Assembly: GCA_048772705.1 (NCBI GenBank)
Contig: JBLWGC010000104.1
Coordinates: 992,001 to 1,056,000, forward strand
Length of the DNA stretch: 64,000 bases
From: Leidyana gryllorum EB-2025a
Taxonomy: Eukaryota > Apicomplexa
Reading direction: 5' to 3'
Made by a program: the position numbers and the translations under genes
The notes under the pieces: generated by a model
Seen by the model: only the letters and a program-made list of their open reading frames with translations
The model's database searches: none
Told to the model about the DNA's origin: nothing
Shown: piece by piece, positions 29,557 to 41,300 of the stretch
Layout: each line of letters starts with the position of its first letter
Numbering within the stretch: the stretch's first letter is position 1

Positions 29557-29850
29557 ATGTCCGACCAATTGAAGATTGTTGCCACTGTTGTGGTCAAGGC
29601 TGATTCCCTCGAAGAGCTGAAGCCCCACTTCCATGAGGTAGTTGAAGCGACGCGCCGAGAAGAGGGCAACATATCATATGATCTTCACCAAGACATTAAG
29701 AACCCAAATAAGCTCATATTCATAGAGAACTGGAAATCCCAAGCCGCTATAGACTTCCACAATTCGAGCCCCCATCTCAGCAAGTTCCATCAAGCCCTCC
29801 AAGGAAGAACCGACAGTGTCACAGTTGATATAGTCAAACAAATATATTGA
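29557..29850 (+). CDS. Small ABM-superfamily (YgiN-like) monooxygenase
   Basis: Intronless, 97 residues from the ATG at 29557 (a TTG-started longer frame was rejected). The pattern LKIVATVVVKADSLEELKPH, ATRREEGNISYDLHQD, KLIFIENWKSQAAIDFHNSS, HLSKFHQAL is typical of the antibiotic biosynthesis monooxygenase (dimeric alpha/beta barrel) fold, cofactor-free enzymes that oxidise quinols or polyketides, or act in heme or redox chemistry. Such proteins are mostly bacterial or fungal, so transfer into this lineage is possible. It sits 41 bp after ABCB copy 1 and 49 bp before copy 2 on the same strand, suggesting a role in the same detoxification or export programme (inference). Confidence 0.8.
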   Translation: MSDQLKIVATVVVKADSLEELKPHFHEVVEATRREEGNISYDLHQDIKNPNKLIFIENWKSQAAIDFHNSSPHLSKFHQALQGRTDSVTVDIVKQIY

Positions 29851-29899
29851 GACACTTTTTCCCCCCTCGTAGATCTTCGCGATCTAACCACTTTTCCGG

Positions 29900-32800
29900 A
29901 TGCCTCAGCCGCAGAGGTTTCTCGAGGGTGGAACTGCAGACTCTGAGACAGCGACATACGATGAGACGATCAACAAACTCTCCTCCTCCTCCAAGTTCTC
30001 CCTGCGAGTCTTCAAGTACGCTGACGCCACCGACTATGTCCTGATCACAATCTCGGCCATAGTCAATATCGTTGGAGGCCTCGCCTTGGTAAGTCAGTGT
30101 CCATCATTCCCCATATCACCAATAGCCCCTCTACATATCTCTCTTTGGCGACTTGATGAGTATGCTGGGTGGCGCCGAGGGCCGCGCATTGATGTGGTAT
30201 GTCTATCTCCTACTCGAGATCGCTGCTGCTACCTTTGTCCTCTGTTGGATCGGTGCGACAATGATGGAAGTGACTGCCGAGCGGCAGAAACGCCGGTTGC
30301 GCAGTCAGTTCCTGCGAGTCTTAACTCAACAAGAGATGGGGTGGTTTGATCAGTTCGATGTCGGCGAGCTCTCGAGTAAACTTAGCGAGTCAGTGACTGT
30401 CTTTAGAAACGGCATTGGTCTCAAGTTGGCCCAGATCTTCTACTTCACCGGTACTATTTCCGGTGCCTATGGGGTCGGATTGGTCAAAGGCTGGAAGTTG
30501 GCCCTGGTGATGACGTCATCGCTACCCGTCCTGGCGCTCTGTGCGGCTCTCATGATGAAAATGATGGCAGACGCGGGCAGAGGGGCGAGAAAGGCATACG
30601 GCGAAGCTGGTAGCTTAGCGGAGGAAGCGTTCAGCATGTTCCGCACTGTAACAGCTTTCGGTCTCGAATCCAAGCTTATCCGCGAGTACAATGCTCGACT
30701 CCACAAGAGTTTCCAATATGGCCGTAGAGAGTCTCTGACCATCGGTGGCGGGTTAGCAATGATTATAGCCGTCCAGTTTCTGACCTATAGTATGGGATTC
30801 TGGTACGGGAGTAAACTAACTGCTGATGATATTGACAAATACGGGTACCTCGAATGTGTCACAGACGAAAGCCTCAATTGTTTCGATGGTGGCAAAACGC
30901 TGGGTGTCTTCTTTGCCATACTTTTGGCCGCCTTCAGTGTTGGTCAATTGGGACCCAACATTGGGGCCTTTTCGAAAGCCTGCGGAGCTGTTGTGGATAT
31001 GGATCAATTCATCCAAAGAGAATCTTGGATCAATCCAAACGATGGTGAGGGGCTCTCATCTGCCCCGGGTGGCCTCAGTCAAGAGCTAAAAGGCGACATA
31101 GAGTTCCGCGGAATTGACTTCTCATACCCCACCCGACCCGAGAACAAAATCTTTTCAAATCTCAATCTCAAGATTCCCGCTGGGCTGACGGTAGCTCTGG
31201 TTGGTGGAAGCGGGTGCGGCAAGAGTACTATAATTCAACTGTTGGAACGTTTTTATGATCCGGATGCCGGGACAGTTTTGATTGATGGAGAAGACTTGAG
31301 GCGGTACAACGTCAAATGGATCAGGAAGAAGATGGGTTTGGTGTCTCAGGAGCCGAGATTATTCGCTTCGACGATTCGAGAAAACATTCAGCTGGGTCGA
31401 GCTGATGTGGAGAATACAGATGTTGATATTGTCTCCGCAGCAAGGAGCGCTAATGCCCACAGCTTCGTCAAAGACCTGCCGAAAGGCTATGAGACCTATG
31501 TGGGTGAAGGAGGTTCTCAACTGAGCGGGGGACAGAAACAACGTATTGCGATTGCTCGAGCGATACTGCGTGACCCATCGATACTTATATTGGACGAGGC
31601 TACCAGCGCTCTCGACAACGCATCGGAGAAGGCGGTGCAGCAAACATTAGATCGCCTCGTAGCCGAAAGGAAGAAGACCACCATCATTATCGCCCACCGA
31701 CTCAGCACGGTCCGTAAAGCCGACATTATCTTCGTACTCGACAATAGAGGACGTGGTGCGGAGGTGGTGGAACAAGGGAGACATGACGATCTAATGTCAA
31801 TACCGGATGGTGTCTATGCCAAACTGGTCAGGAACCAAGATGAGAAGAGTGCGGGTCCAAATGAAACTGGTGCACCAAAACCTTCACTGCAAGAAGATAG
31901 AATGCATCGGCGAGCAAACTCGAAACATTCATCGACCTCAAACCACGACAACGGCGCCACTACAGTTCAGTCTGACCTCCTGAAGTCTCAGAGAGACAGT
32001 TCTGGAGACGTGGAGGCAGAAGCTCAATCGTTGTACACCAAAGTACGTTGGGGTGAAGCCGTCAAAGTTCTGAGACCTTGGTGGCTCCAACTACTCTTCG
32101 GAGCCATTGCAGCTGTTACTAACGGGTGTTTGTGGCCGGTATTCGGCATCTGCGCTTCAAAGTTCATTGCGGCGTTCTTTCTTCCCGATTCGCAGACCAT
32201 CCGGGATGAGGGCTCATTCTGGGCTCTGATCTTCATCGGCTTCGCGGTGGTTGTGGGCTCTGCCACCATGATACAACACTATTTCTTCGGACATGCTGGA
32301 ACCCGACTTGTTAAAGTGTTGCGTCTCGAAACTTTCTCCAACTTGATCTATCAAGATGTATCGTTTTTCGATGACCCTCGGCATGGTGTGGGGAAACTGT
32401 GTGAAGTGTTAAGTGCTGATCCGGTGTCTATCAAAGGCTGGGTTGGGGACAACATTGGAATCTATATACAGAACGGTGCCGCTCTCATCGCAGCCATTGG
32501 TATCAGCTTCGATGCCAATGCCAAACTGGCAGGTGTCTGTTTGGGCGGTTTTTGTATCTATGCGCCGATTATGGTTCTTCAAACAATGTTGTTCGCCTCC
32601 GGAAGTCTGGAGGACACCAGTGGTGGTGGTCAGGGGGCCGCAGGAACCAGTTTCATCCTCAATGAGACAATAAGTAATATCAGAACTATTGCTGCGTACT
32701 CTCTGGAGCAACACATGACCGATCGTTTCGATGAAGCTATTGCTCGTGAGTATCGCTCACACAGGAAGAAGACTTTTCTGGGCGGGTTCGCCTTTGGCCT

Positions 32801-33881
32801 CTCACAAGGCGCCCAGTTCGGTGCAAATTCTCTCTTCCTGTGGTATGGAGGCCGCGTGATTGAGAATGGAGAAGCTGATATTGAACATATGGCCCGGGGT
32901 ATCTTTTCGTTTCTCATGGCTGCATGGGGCATCGGTCAGACGATGGTATTTGCGACTGATAACGCTGGTGCCCAGCGGGCAGCGAACCGACTGTGGTATT
33001 ACAAAGATCGTCAGCCGAAAATTGATGCTCGCAGCACCGAAGGGGTGGAGATCCAGGGGATGAGTGACATCCTCAAGTTTGAGCACGTACACTTCCGATA
33101 CCCACAACGGCCCAGTGTACCCGTATATAATGGCTTGAATTTTGAGCTGAAACAAGGAGAGATCGTTGCACTCGTTGGTGCCAGTGGCTGTGGGAAGAGT
33201 ACGGCGGCACAGCTTGTAGAAAGATTTTATGATGTCTCGGACGACTTTGCGATTGAAACTGAGCTTACATCAACTGCCGATAACGTATGTGATCGTAGTT
33301 CCATAACGTTGGATGGGGTGGACTTGCGAGATATAAATGTTCGATCACTGAGAAGTCACATTGGACTCGTCAGTCAGGAACCAACGTTATTTAACACCTC
33401 TGTAGCCGAGAACGTCGCGGCCGGTGTGGCCAGAGACGTCAGCTTTGAGGAGATCCAAGCTGCCTGTGTGTTAGCCCACGCTCATGACTTCATTTCCGGA
33501 TTCCCAGATGGGTATGCCACTCGAGTGGGCCGGATGGGTTCCAAGCTGAGTGGAGGCCAGAAGCAGCGGATCGCAATAGCCCGTGCCCTTATTCGAAATC
33601 CCTCCCTGTTGATTCTGGATGAAGCCACGAGTACTCTGGACAGTGAGTCAGAGAGAATTGTGCAAGCAGCACTGGATGATCTCCTGAGACACCATAGACG
33701 CAGTACCATAATTATTGCACACCGACTGTCAACAGTGCGCAATGCAGATCGGATCATAGTACTCGCTAATGATGACAACGAAGGGACCCGGGTGGTGGAG
33801 ACCGGGAGTCATACGGATTTGATGATGATTGAGAATGGATTTTACAGATCAATGGTCGAGATTGGTCAGAATAGTACTTGA
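29900..33881 (+). CDS. ABCB-type full transporter, copy 2 (canonical motifs)
   Basis: Full-length ABC exporter of 1314 residues. Exon 1 is 29900-30088, intron 30089-30125 (37 nt, among the shortest here), exon 2 is 30126-33881. The start MPQPQRFLEGG precedes a Ser-rich stretch and TM1 (VLITISAIVNIVGGLAL). NBD1 has GGSGCGKST, SQEP, LSGGQ, ILILDEATSALD and AHR. NBD2 has GASGCGKST, SQEP, LSGGQ, LLILDEATSTLD and AHR. All catalytic residues are present on both sides, so it should be an active ATPase. The linker between halves is Ser/Asn-rich (HSSTSNHDNG). It is closest to copy 3 in motif content. Plasma membrane or endomembrane location cannot be told. Confidence 0.93.
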
Positions 33882-34029
33882 ATACTGAAATAATGAGTGA
33901 AAAGATAGTTCGCCTGCATATAGCTGTCCATAGCCGGAAACTCAAGATTATTTTTTGGAGGTGTAAGCGCTTCTGAATATAAGGGTCTAGCAGGAGTGAG
34001 TCACTGACTGATTGGGTACAGCTCGCCTG

Positions 34030-37000
34030 ATGAGTATTGATGACGCTGCGACCACTCCTGTGACCTCTACGGGTAGCCAAGTAGACGAATCAAGAGCTGC
34101 CTCCCGGCGTACCTTTAGTCTCCGAGTCTTCCGATATGGAGGGCCGAAAGACAAACTATTGACTGCGACAGCTGTGACATTGAATTTTATAGCTGGACTG
34201 GGATGGGTAAGATGCCCTACTCTGGAGAATCTCTATTAAGCATTTCTGCAGCCCGTCTTCCTTCTACTGTATGCCCAGATGGTCAGTGTGGCAAACGGGG
34301 TCCCAGGCCGAGATCTCTTCTGGTACTTCAAGTTGACTATGATTTTTGGTGCGACTGCATTTGTAGTTTGCTGGTTCGGGGCCACCACGATGGAGTTGGC
34401 TGCGGAACGTCAAACACAAATGATCCGATCCGAATTCATTCGAGGAATAACCAGACAAGAAATGGCCTGGTTTGATGAGTTTGGCGGGGGCCAGCTGGCC
34501 ACGAAACTGAGCGAATCGGTCAAACTAATTCGAGAATCCCTGGGTCTCAAGACCACTCAGTTGTGCTACAACGTCGGAGTTTTCGTTGGATCTTATATTG
34601 TATCATTTGCAAGAAGCTGGAAGATAACGTTGGTGGTATCTTGCTTCTTACCTGTGTTGATATGTTGCAATACCCTTATGGTACGGTACCTGGCGAAAGC
34701 CGGAGCGGCTGGCCGAGAGGCTTACAGTACTGCTGGTACTGTAGCTGAGGAAGCTTTTGGCGCCATCCGTACGATTGCCTCCTTGGGTCTTGAGAGCCGA
34801 ATGATCGATGACTTCACAAAACATTGTAATGAAAGTTTCCGACACGCCGTGAAAGGAGCTCTAACCGTTGCGATGGGATTGGGTATCAGTCTGTTCTCCG
34901 ATGTCTGTACACAAGGAGTGGGCTTTTGGTATGGCACCAAACTCGTTGCCGATGATCTACGTGATCACGGATACGAGGCCTGTATGACCGATCCGAATGT
35001 CCAATGTTTCGATGGAGGCCGAGCAATCCTTGTCGTCCACACATTGATCACTGCCGTATATGCCATTTCTCAAGTGGGTCCCTGCTTGGCAGCTCTGGCT
35101 CGAGCTTCGAGTGCTGTGCTGGATATCGATGAGCTCGTATCCAGACAGTCATTGATTGACCCCGAGAGTGAAGCTGGGAGGAAGGAAGCACCCGATGGGA
35201 CTCAACGGCTTAAAGGAGAAATCGAGATCAACAGACTCAAGTTTGCTTATCCAACGAGACGCGAGAAGAATGTCTTCTCGGACTTGAACCTCACAATCCC
35301 AGCCGGCAAGACTGTAGCGATAGTCGGCAGTAGTGGCAGTGGGAAGAGCACTATAGTTCAGCTGCTCGAACGCTTCTACGACCCACAAGAAGGCTCTGTC
35401 TCGATCGATGGGGTGGACGTACGACAATATAATGTCAAATGGCTCCGCAACCAGATGGCATTGGTGTCTCAAGAGCCACGCCTCCTGGCTGCGAGCATTC
35501 AGAACAATATCAAGACAGGACGACTGGGGATCGAGGAAGAAGTCAGCGATACCCTTATGGTGTCGGCAGCCAAGAACGCGAACGCCCATCAATTCATCCG
35601 CGATATGCCCAAGGGATACGACACATACTGTGGCGAGGGTGGAGGCCAATTGAGTGGAGGCCAAAAACAGCGGATCGCCATCGCACGAGCTATCATTCGC
35701 GATCCAGCTATCCTCATCCTCGACGAAGCCACGAGCGCCTTGGACAATGAATCAGAGAGAATTGTTCAAGACACACTGGACAAAGTGGTTGCAGAAATGA
35801 ATAAAACCACCATCATAATTGCCCACCGTCTCAGTACGATCAGGAAGGCCGATCTGATAGTCGTCCTGGATGATCCAACGGGAAAAGGTGCTGCAGTCGC
35901 CGAGAAAGGGACCCATGAAGAGCTGATGGCAATCGAAGACGGGCTATACAGAAGTCTGGTGCTGAATCAGGTCACCGACAAGGATGAAGGGAGAGAACAA
36001 CAATTTGAAGACCTTCTTGAAAACTTTGTCGATGACTTACCGAAACGCGAGCTCAGCGCATTGAGGCTGCGAAAGAAGTTTTCGACGAAAGAATCCTCTT
36101 CTCGTCATCCGAGTGTCCTCTTGAATACTGATGCCTCGCCACAGATCGACTCTGCCGCCGCATCCAAGGGGGTGGAAGGAAATGCTGTTGGATGGTGGCA
36201 GGTAATGAAGGTACTGAGACCATGGTGGGGTACCATGTGCTGGGGTGCCCTCTCAGCCATCATTCACGGCACTTCGTGGCCCGTCTTCGCTGTGGTAATG
36301 GGAAAGTTCATTCAAGTGCTCTTTGCTGAAGACGCTGATGAGGTCCGATCTGGTGGAAACCTATGGGGACCTCTGTTTTTTGCCTACGCTGCACTGATGG
36401 CTGGATCTCTGGTGGCTCAACAATTCTTCTTTGGGAAGAACGGTGCGCGGTTAGTTCAGGTGCTCCGACTCCGAACATTCCGAAGTATAATGTACCAAGA
36501 CATGGAGTTCTTCGACAAGCCGGAGTCTGCCACTGGAGACCTGAGTGAGGCGTTGAGCGCGGATGTTGTCGTACTCCAAGGATGGGCCGGAGAGAATATC
36601 GGTGTCTACATTCGATGTTTGACTACCGTTGTGGTCGCAACTGTCATCAGCTTCCAGGCGAACCTGAAACTGGGTGCCGTCTCGTTGGCAAGTTTCTGTA
36701 TATTGGCTCCCGCACTTGTCTTACAGTACAAGTTTGGTGGCTACTCACGGGCAGAAGATACGGGGAATCGAGGAGAGGGACGAGAGAGCGCTGGGTTTGT
36801 GGTCGGGGAAACCATATCCAACATCAAGATGGTGGCCGCATACTCTCTCGAGCAACACATGATCAGTAGATATGACAAAATCGTGGACCAAGACTACGTT
36901 GTGGGGCGCAAAAAGTGTTTCATACTCGGACTCGCCTATGGCTTCGTCATTGGAGGACAATGGTATGGACAAGGATTGGGTTACTGGTATGGATCCACGA

Positions 37001-38025
37001 TGGTCCAGAATGGAGAGGTTTCTGCCGAGACAATGTGGCGAGCAGTGTTGAGTTTCATCCTAGCGAGCTACTGCATCGCTATTGCTATGGCTTTCAGTGT
37101 GGACAATGTTGCCGCTCGGCGAGCAGCGGCCCGTATTTGGGAACTGAATGAGCGGAAGCCCAAAATCGATGCTCAAAGCTCGGAAGGCCGGGAAATCAAA
37201 ACGATGTCAGATCACCTACGTTTTGATAATGTCTACTTTCGATACCCTCAACGTCCCACCATTCCGGTCTACGACGGTCTATCCTTTGACCTGCAGAAAG
37301 GTCAGGTGGTGGCCCTTGTTGGCCCGAGTGGATGCGGGAAGTCCACCGCAGTGCAACTGATTGAGAGATTTTACGATGTCTCTGATGGCGATGTGGAAGT
37401 GTACATGGAGGGCATGAATGTTGTTGGGGCGACAAGTGGTGGTGGCGGCATCAGCATCGATGGGGTGGATGTTCGCGATCTCAATGTACAGTCTCTCCGA
37501 TCGACGATTGGATTGGTGAGCCAAGAACCTGTGCTTTTCGACCGTTCTATTGCGGAAAATATTGCCATGGCGAAAGAGGGGGGCGCCAGCATGGAGGAAG
37601 TGGAGAACGCTTGCAGATTAGCCAATGCGCACAGCTTTATCAGCACACTACCAGAAGGCTACAACACCAGTGTGGGAAAACGTGGCAATAGTCTCAGTGG
37701 TGGACAAAAGCAAAGAATCGCCATTGCTCGCGCACTCATTCGGAACCCTTCCCTGTTGATCTTGGATGAAGCCACGAGTGCATTGGACAGCGAGAGTGAG
37801 AGGATCGTTCAAGCGGCATTGGATGATCTGCTGGAGAATCATCGGACCAGTACCATTGTTATTGCTCATCGGCTGTCGACTGTCCGCAATGCCGACAAGA
37901 TCGTCGTTCTTGTGAACGAGGAGGGAAAGGGGGCCAAGGTCGCCGAAGTCGGTACTCATTCCCAATTGATGGATATTCAAGACGGTGTCTATAGACGACT
38001 GGTGGAGATTGCCCAGCAACAATGA
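34030..38025 (+). CDS. ABCB-type full transporter, copy 3 (canonical motifs)
   Basis: Full-length ABC exporter of 1316 residues, exons 34030-34206 and 34252-38025 around a 45-nt intron in the same phase and place as in the other copies. The N-terminus is MSIDDAATTPVTSTGS followed by a conserved FSLRVFRY segment and TM1. NBD1 has GSSGSGKST, SQEP, LSGGQ, ILILDEATSALD and AHR; NBD2 has GPSGCGKST, SQEP, LSGGQ, LLILDEATSALD and AHR, all intact. A possible trans-splice acceptor (TGGGTACAG) ends 8 nt before the ATG. It lies 148 bp after copy 2 and is followed by a 341-bp gap before copy 4. Confidence 0.93.
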
Positions 38026-38366
38026 ATGATGCGACAAGGATTTATACAAAATTGAACATGTTTTCTTTCCTAATTCTGTGAATGGCAGTTGCGCGCTGAA
38101 CTGAGTACCGAAGCGTTCGTTAGTCGGCATACACACACTCTCTCTCTGTTGATCTTGTTGAGCACAGTAGAAGCCCGGTCGGGAAGATTAAGGTGACAGG
38201 GAGCATAACTTTGTTTGATTCCTCCGTTTGGCGGCCACTATACTTACTGTCGACGTGTTTGTAATGCAGGTGAGCATCAATCAAGCCTTCTAGAGTACGT
38301 GATCTGTCCCACATGATGTTAGATTTTGTGCAGGCGTGGACTTCGTTTTGGACCCTGTGAACGTGT
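38026..38366. other. 341-bp intergenic stretch between ABCB copies 3 and 4
   Basis: Contains an alternating pyrimidine run (ACACACACTCTCTCTCTGTT near 38130-38150) and otherwise unremarkable sequence. A minus-strand open frame (38120-38437) reads partly like an exon but overlaps the start of copy 4, so it is not called. I see no RNA gene. Confidence 0.4.
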
Positions 38367-41300
38367 ATGAGTCCCAAGACCAGCAATGAGGGTAGTCTCG
38401 CTGGGAAGTCTGGCGATCGAACAGACTTCATCGGCAAGTCTCCTCAGCAGAAAATGAAGAATGTGTTCAAATACTGTGATGCTGTAAACTGGACTCTTAT
38501 GCTTGCATCAGCCACTTCGAGCGTTGTGGCTGGACTGGCTTGGGTAAGTGAGCTCGCTCTTACGGCACTGTCTCTTATCACCATTTTCCGACAGCCGCAA
38601 TTCCTCTCATTCTTTGGCAGTATGGTGACTATTGCGACGGGGTTCAGGAACGACCATTATTTGGAGTGGTATTTGGATGCGACATTGATACTGGGAGCTT
38701 GTGCTTTTATTATGTGTTGGTTTAGTGCGACGAGTATTGAGATTGCTGCTGAACGACAGACCACGGTGATCCGATCCAAGTTTGTTCATGCTATTGCTCG
38801 ACAAGAGATGGGATGGTTCGACCAGTTCCAAGACGGGGAATTGGCTGAGATATTCAACAACTCTTTACGAATCATCCGCGAATGTGTTGGACTCAAGTTG
38901 ACCCAAGTCTTTTATCACAGTGGAGTTGTCATTGGTTGTTACGTGATGGCTTGGCGTAAACAGTGGAAAATCACACTCGCTGCCACCTCCACCGCTGTAC
39001 CGCTCGTTATCTGTGGTGTCTGGGTCGCTCGGTTCTACGTCTCTGACGAGAATCGCGCACGATCCGCATACCAGTCTAAAGCTGGTCGATTGGCCCAAGA
39101 AATGTTCTCGGCCATTAGAACTGTTGCCGGACTTGGGATGGAGAGTCAAGTTGTCGAAGAGTATAACACGGCTCTGGGCCGCGGCGCTCGCACCCAAAGC
39201 AGGAAAGCTGTCTGGAGAGTGTCTCTGGGTATGGGAGGAATGATTTTTCTCGACCTGATTACTCAAACTGTGGCGATATGGTACGCCAGCAACTTTGCAG
39301 CGCGTGACGTCGAAAAGTACGACCTCGAATCCTGCATGACCGACCCTGCGGTCAAATGCTTTGATGCCGGGAAGGTTCTATCTATTATGGTCTGTCTGAT
39401 CACAGCGGCTTATGGCTTGGGGCAGATCGGCTGTACCCTCTCTACCTTCACTCACGCATTTCGAGCGATGGAAAAAATTGACAGTTTCGTATCTCGACAG
39501 TCGAAGATCGACCCGGAAGACCCCACGGGCCTGCGACGGAGTCCGTTGGCTGCGAATATCGCTTCGAGCCAGACTCCACCTACAGGTCAGCAACCCCGTG
39601 GTAAAGAGCGAAGCAGTCTCAGTACTCTTGCGCCGCCCAATGTCAGCTCGTGGGCCACTCTTGCCGAGGAGAGTTCTCCGAGCCACTTCACCACCACTCC
39701 TTCCGAACCGGGAGAAACACTACAAGGCGGTGGAGACTGTCTGCGGGGACACATCGAATTTCGCAATGTAGCCTTCACATATCCCTGTGCTCCGACGAAG
39801 AAGATTTTTACCAATCTCAATCTAAAGATCCCAGCGGGGAAAACTGTCGCCATTGTCGGAGCGGATAATTGTGCAAAGTCATCTATCGTACATTTGCTTG
39901 AAAGATTTTATGATCCTGACTCGGGATCAATACTTATTGATGGGGAGGATGTGCGAATGTACAATGTGAAATGGTTGAGAAGCCAGATGGCCCTCATCTC
40001 GCAAGAACCTCAACTGTTTTCAGCCAGTATCAGTGATAACATCAAGTCGGGCCGCTATGGTGTTGATATGGATGTTGATGGTCTCAATGACATTGACATC
40101 ATTCTGGCGGCCAAAGTAGCCAATGCCCACAGCTTCATCGCGGACTTACCTGAACACTACCAAACCATTTGTGATAATGAATTAACCGTTAGACAACAAC
40201 AACAGATTGCGATCGCCAGAGCGATCTTCCGCAATCCTTCAATACTTATTATGGAGACCCTCGATAACGACACAGCGAAGATTGTCCAAGACAAGCTGGT
40301 GAAAAAGCTCACCACGACTCTGGTCATCAGCCATCATCCAACTGCAGCTATCCAGAATGCCGATCATATCATCGTTCTCGAGAATCCTGACACCAACGGA
40401 ACAATTGTTGCTGAAGAGGGTACTCATGACGAACTCATGGCGAAGCCGGACGGGCTTTACCGACATTTAGTGGAAACTTACCACCTTCTTCATCCCAATT
40501 TGACTTCGAACAAGGGAGACGCCAACGAGAATGCCTGCGCTACAACCAAACCGACCCCTCCGCCCAGCCGATTCGCACGCTTCAAGACGAGAAAGACAAA
40601 CAAACCGACCGATGAAGGTGGGCGAAAGTGTTTCGGACCGCCACAGTTGGTCCCCACTGTGCCTAAAAGTATCTATGCGGATATGGCGAGCGACGAGGAA
40701 TGGATTGAAGTGGCCGAAGGCAGCCGCGAAGGTTATTGGAGGGCGTGTCGAGGGGAAGCTGACGGCGGTCCCGATGACGGTTCCTCAACCGCCAAAGCTA
40801 AAGCTCGTTGCCACGCGCTGATCAACGAGGTTGGCCAATTTGTGTGGTTTGTTCGGGTGATGAGATTGCTGGATCGAAGGTGGAAGGCCATAGCAGCTTT
40901 TGGATGTGTCTCGGCTTTCATATCTGGTTTCCTATGGCCCTTATTTGGGGGTCTTCTTGGGCGATTTACTGCTGCTTTTTACAATGGCGAGCCGGACGGG
41001 ATAAGATCGTCTGCTCGATTCTGGGGTCCCGCCTTCATTGGCTACGCAGTTATTATGGGACTGACACAATTCGGTCTATACTACTTCTTTGGCAAAATAG
41101 CAGTGAGAGTCACGGAGAGATTACGGAAAGACATGTTTACCAACATTATACATCAAGAAATTGAGTTCTTCGACAACCCCAAATATTCCGTCAACAGACT
41201 TAATGATGTACTATGTGAAGATATTTTGACCATCAGGAGATGGCTCAGTGAAAGTATTGGAATGTATATACGGTGTATTGTCAGCATTCTCGTTGCACTC

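Noticed and set aside
38120-38437. Minus-strand open frame between ABCB copies 3 and 4
   Set aside because: Part of it reads like protein, but it overlaps the start of copy 4, lacks a convincing partner exon and shows no recognisable domain.
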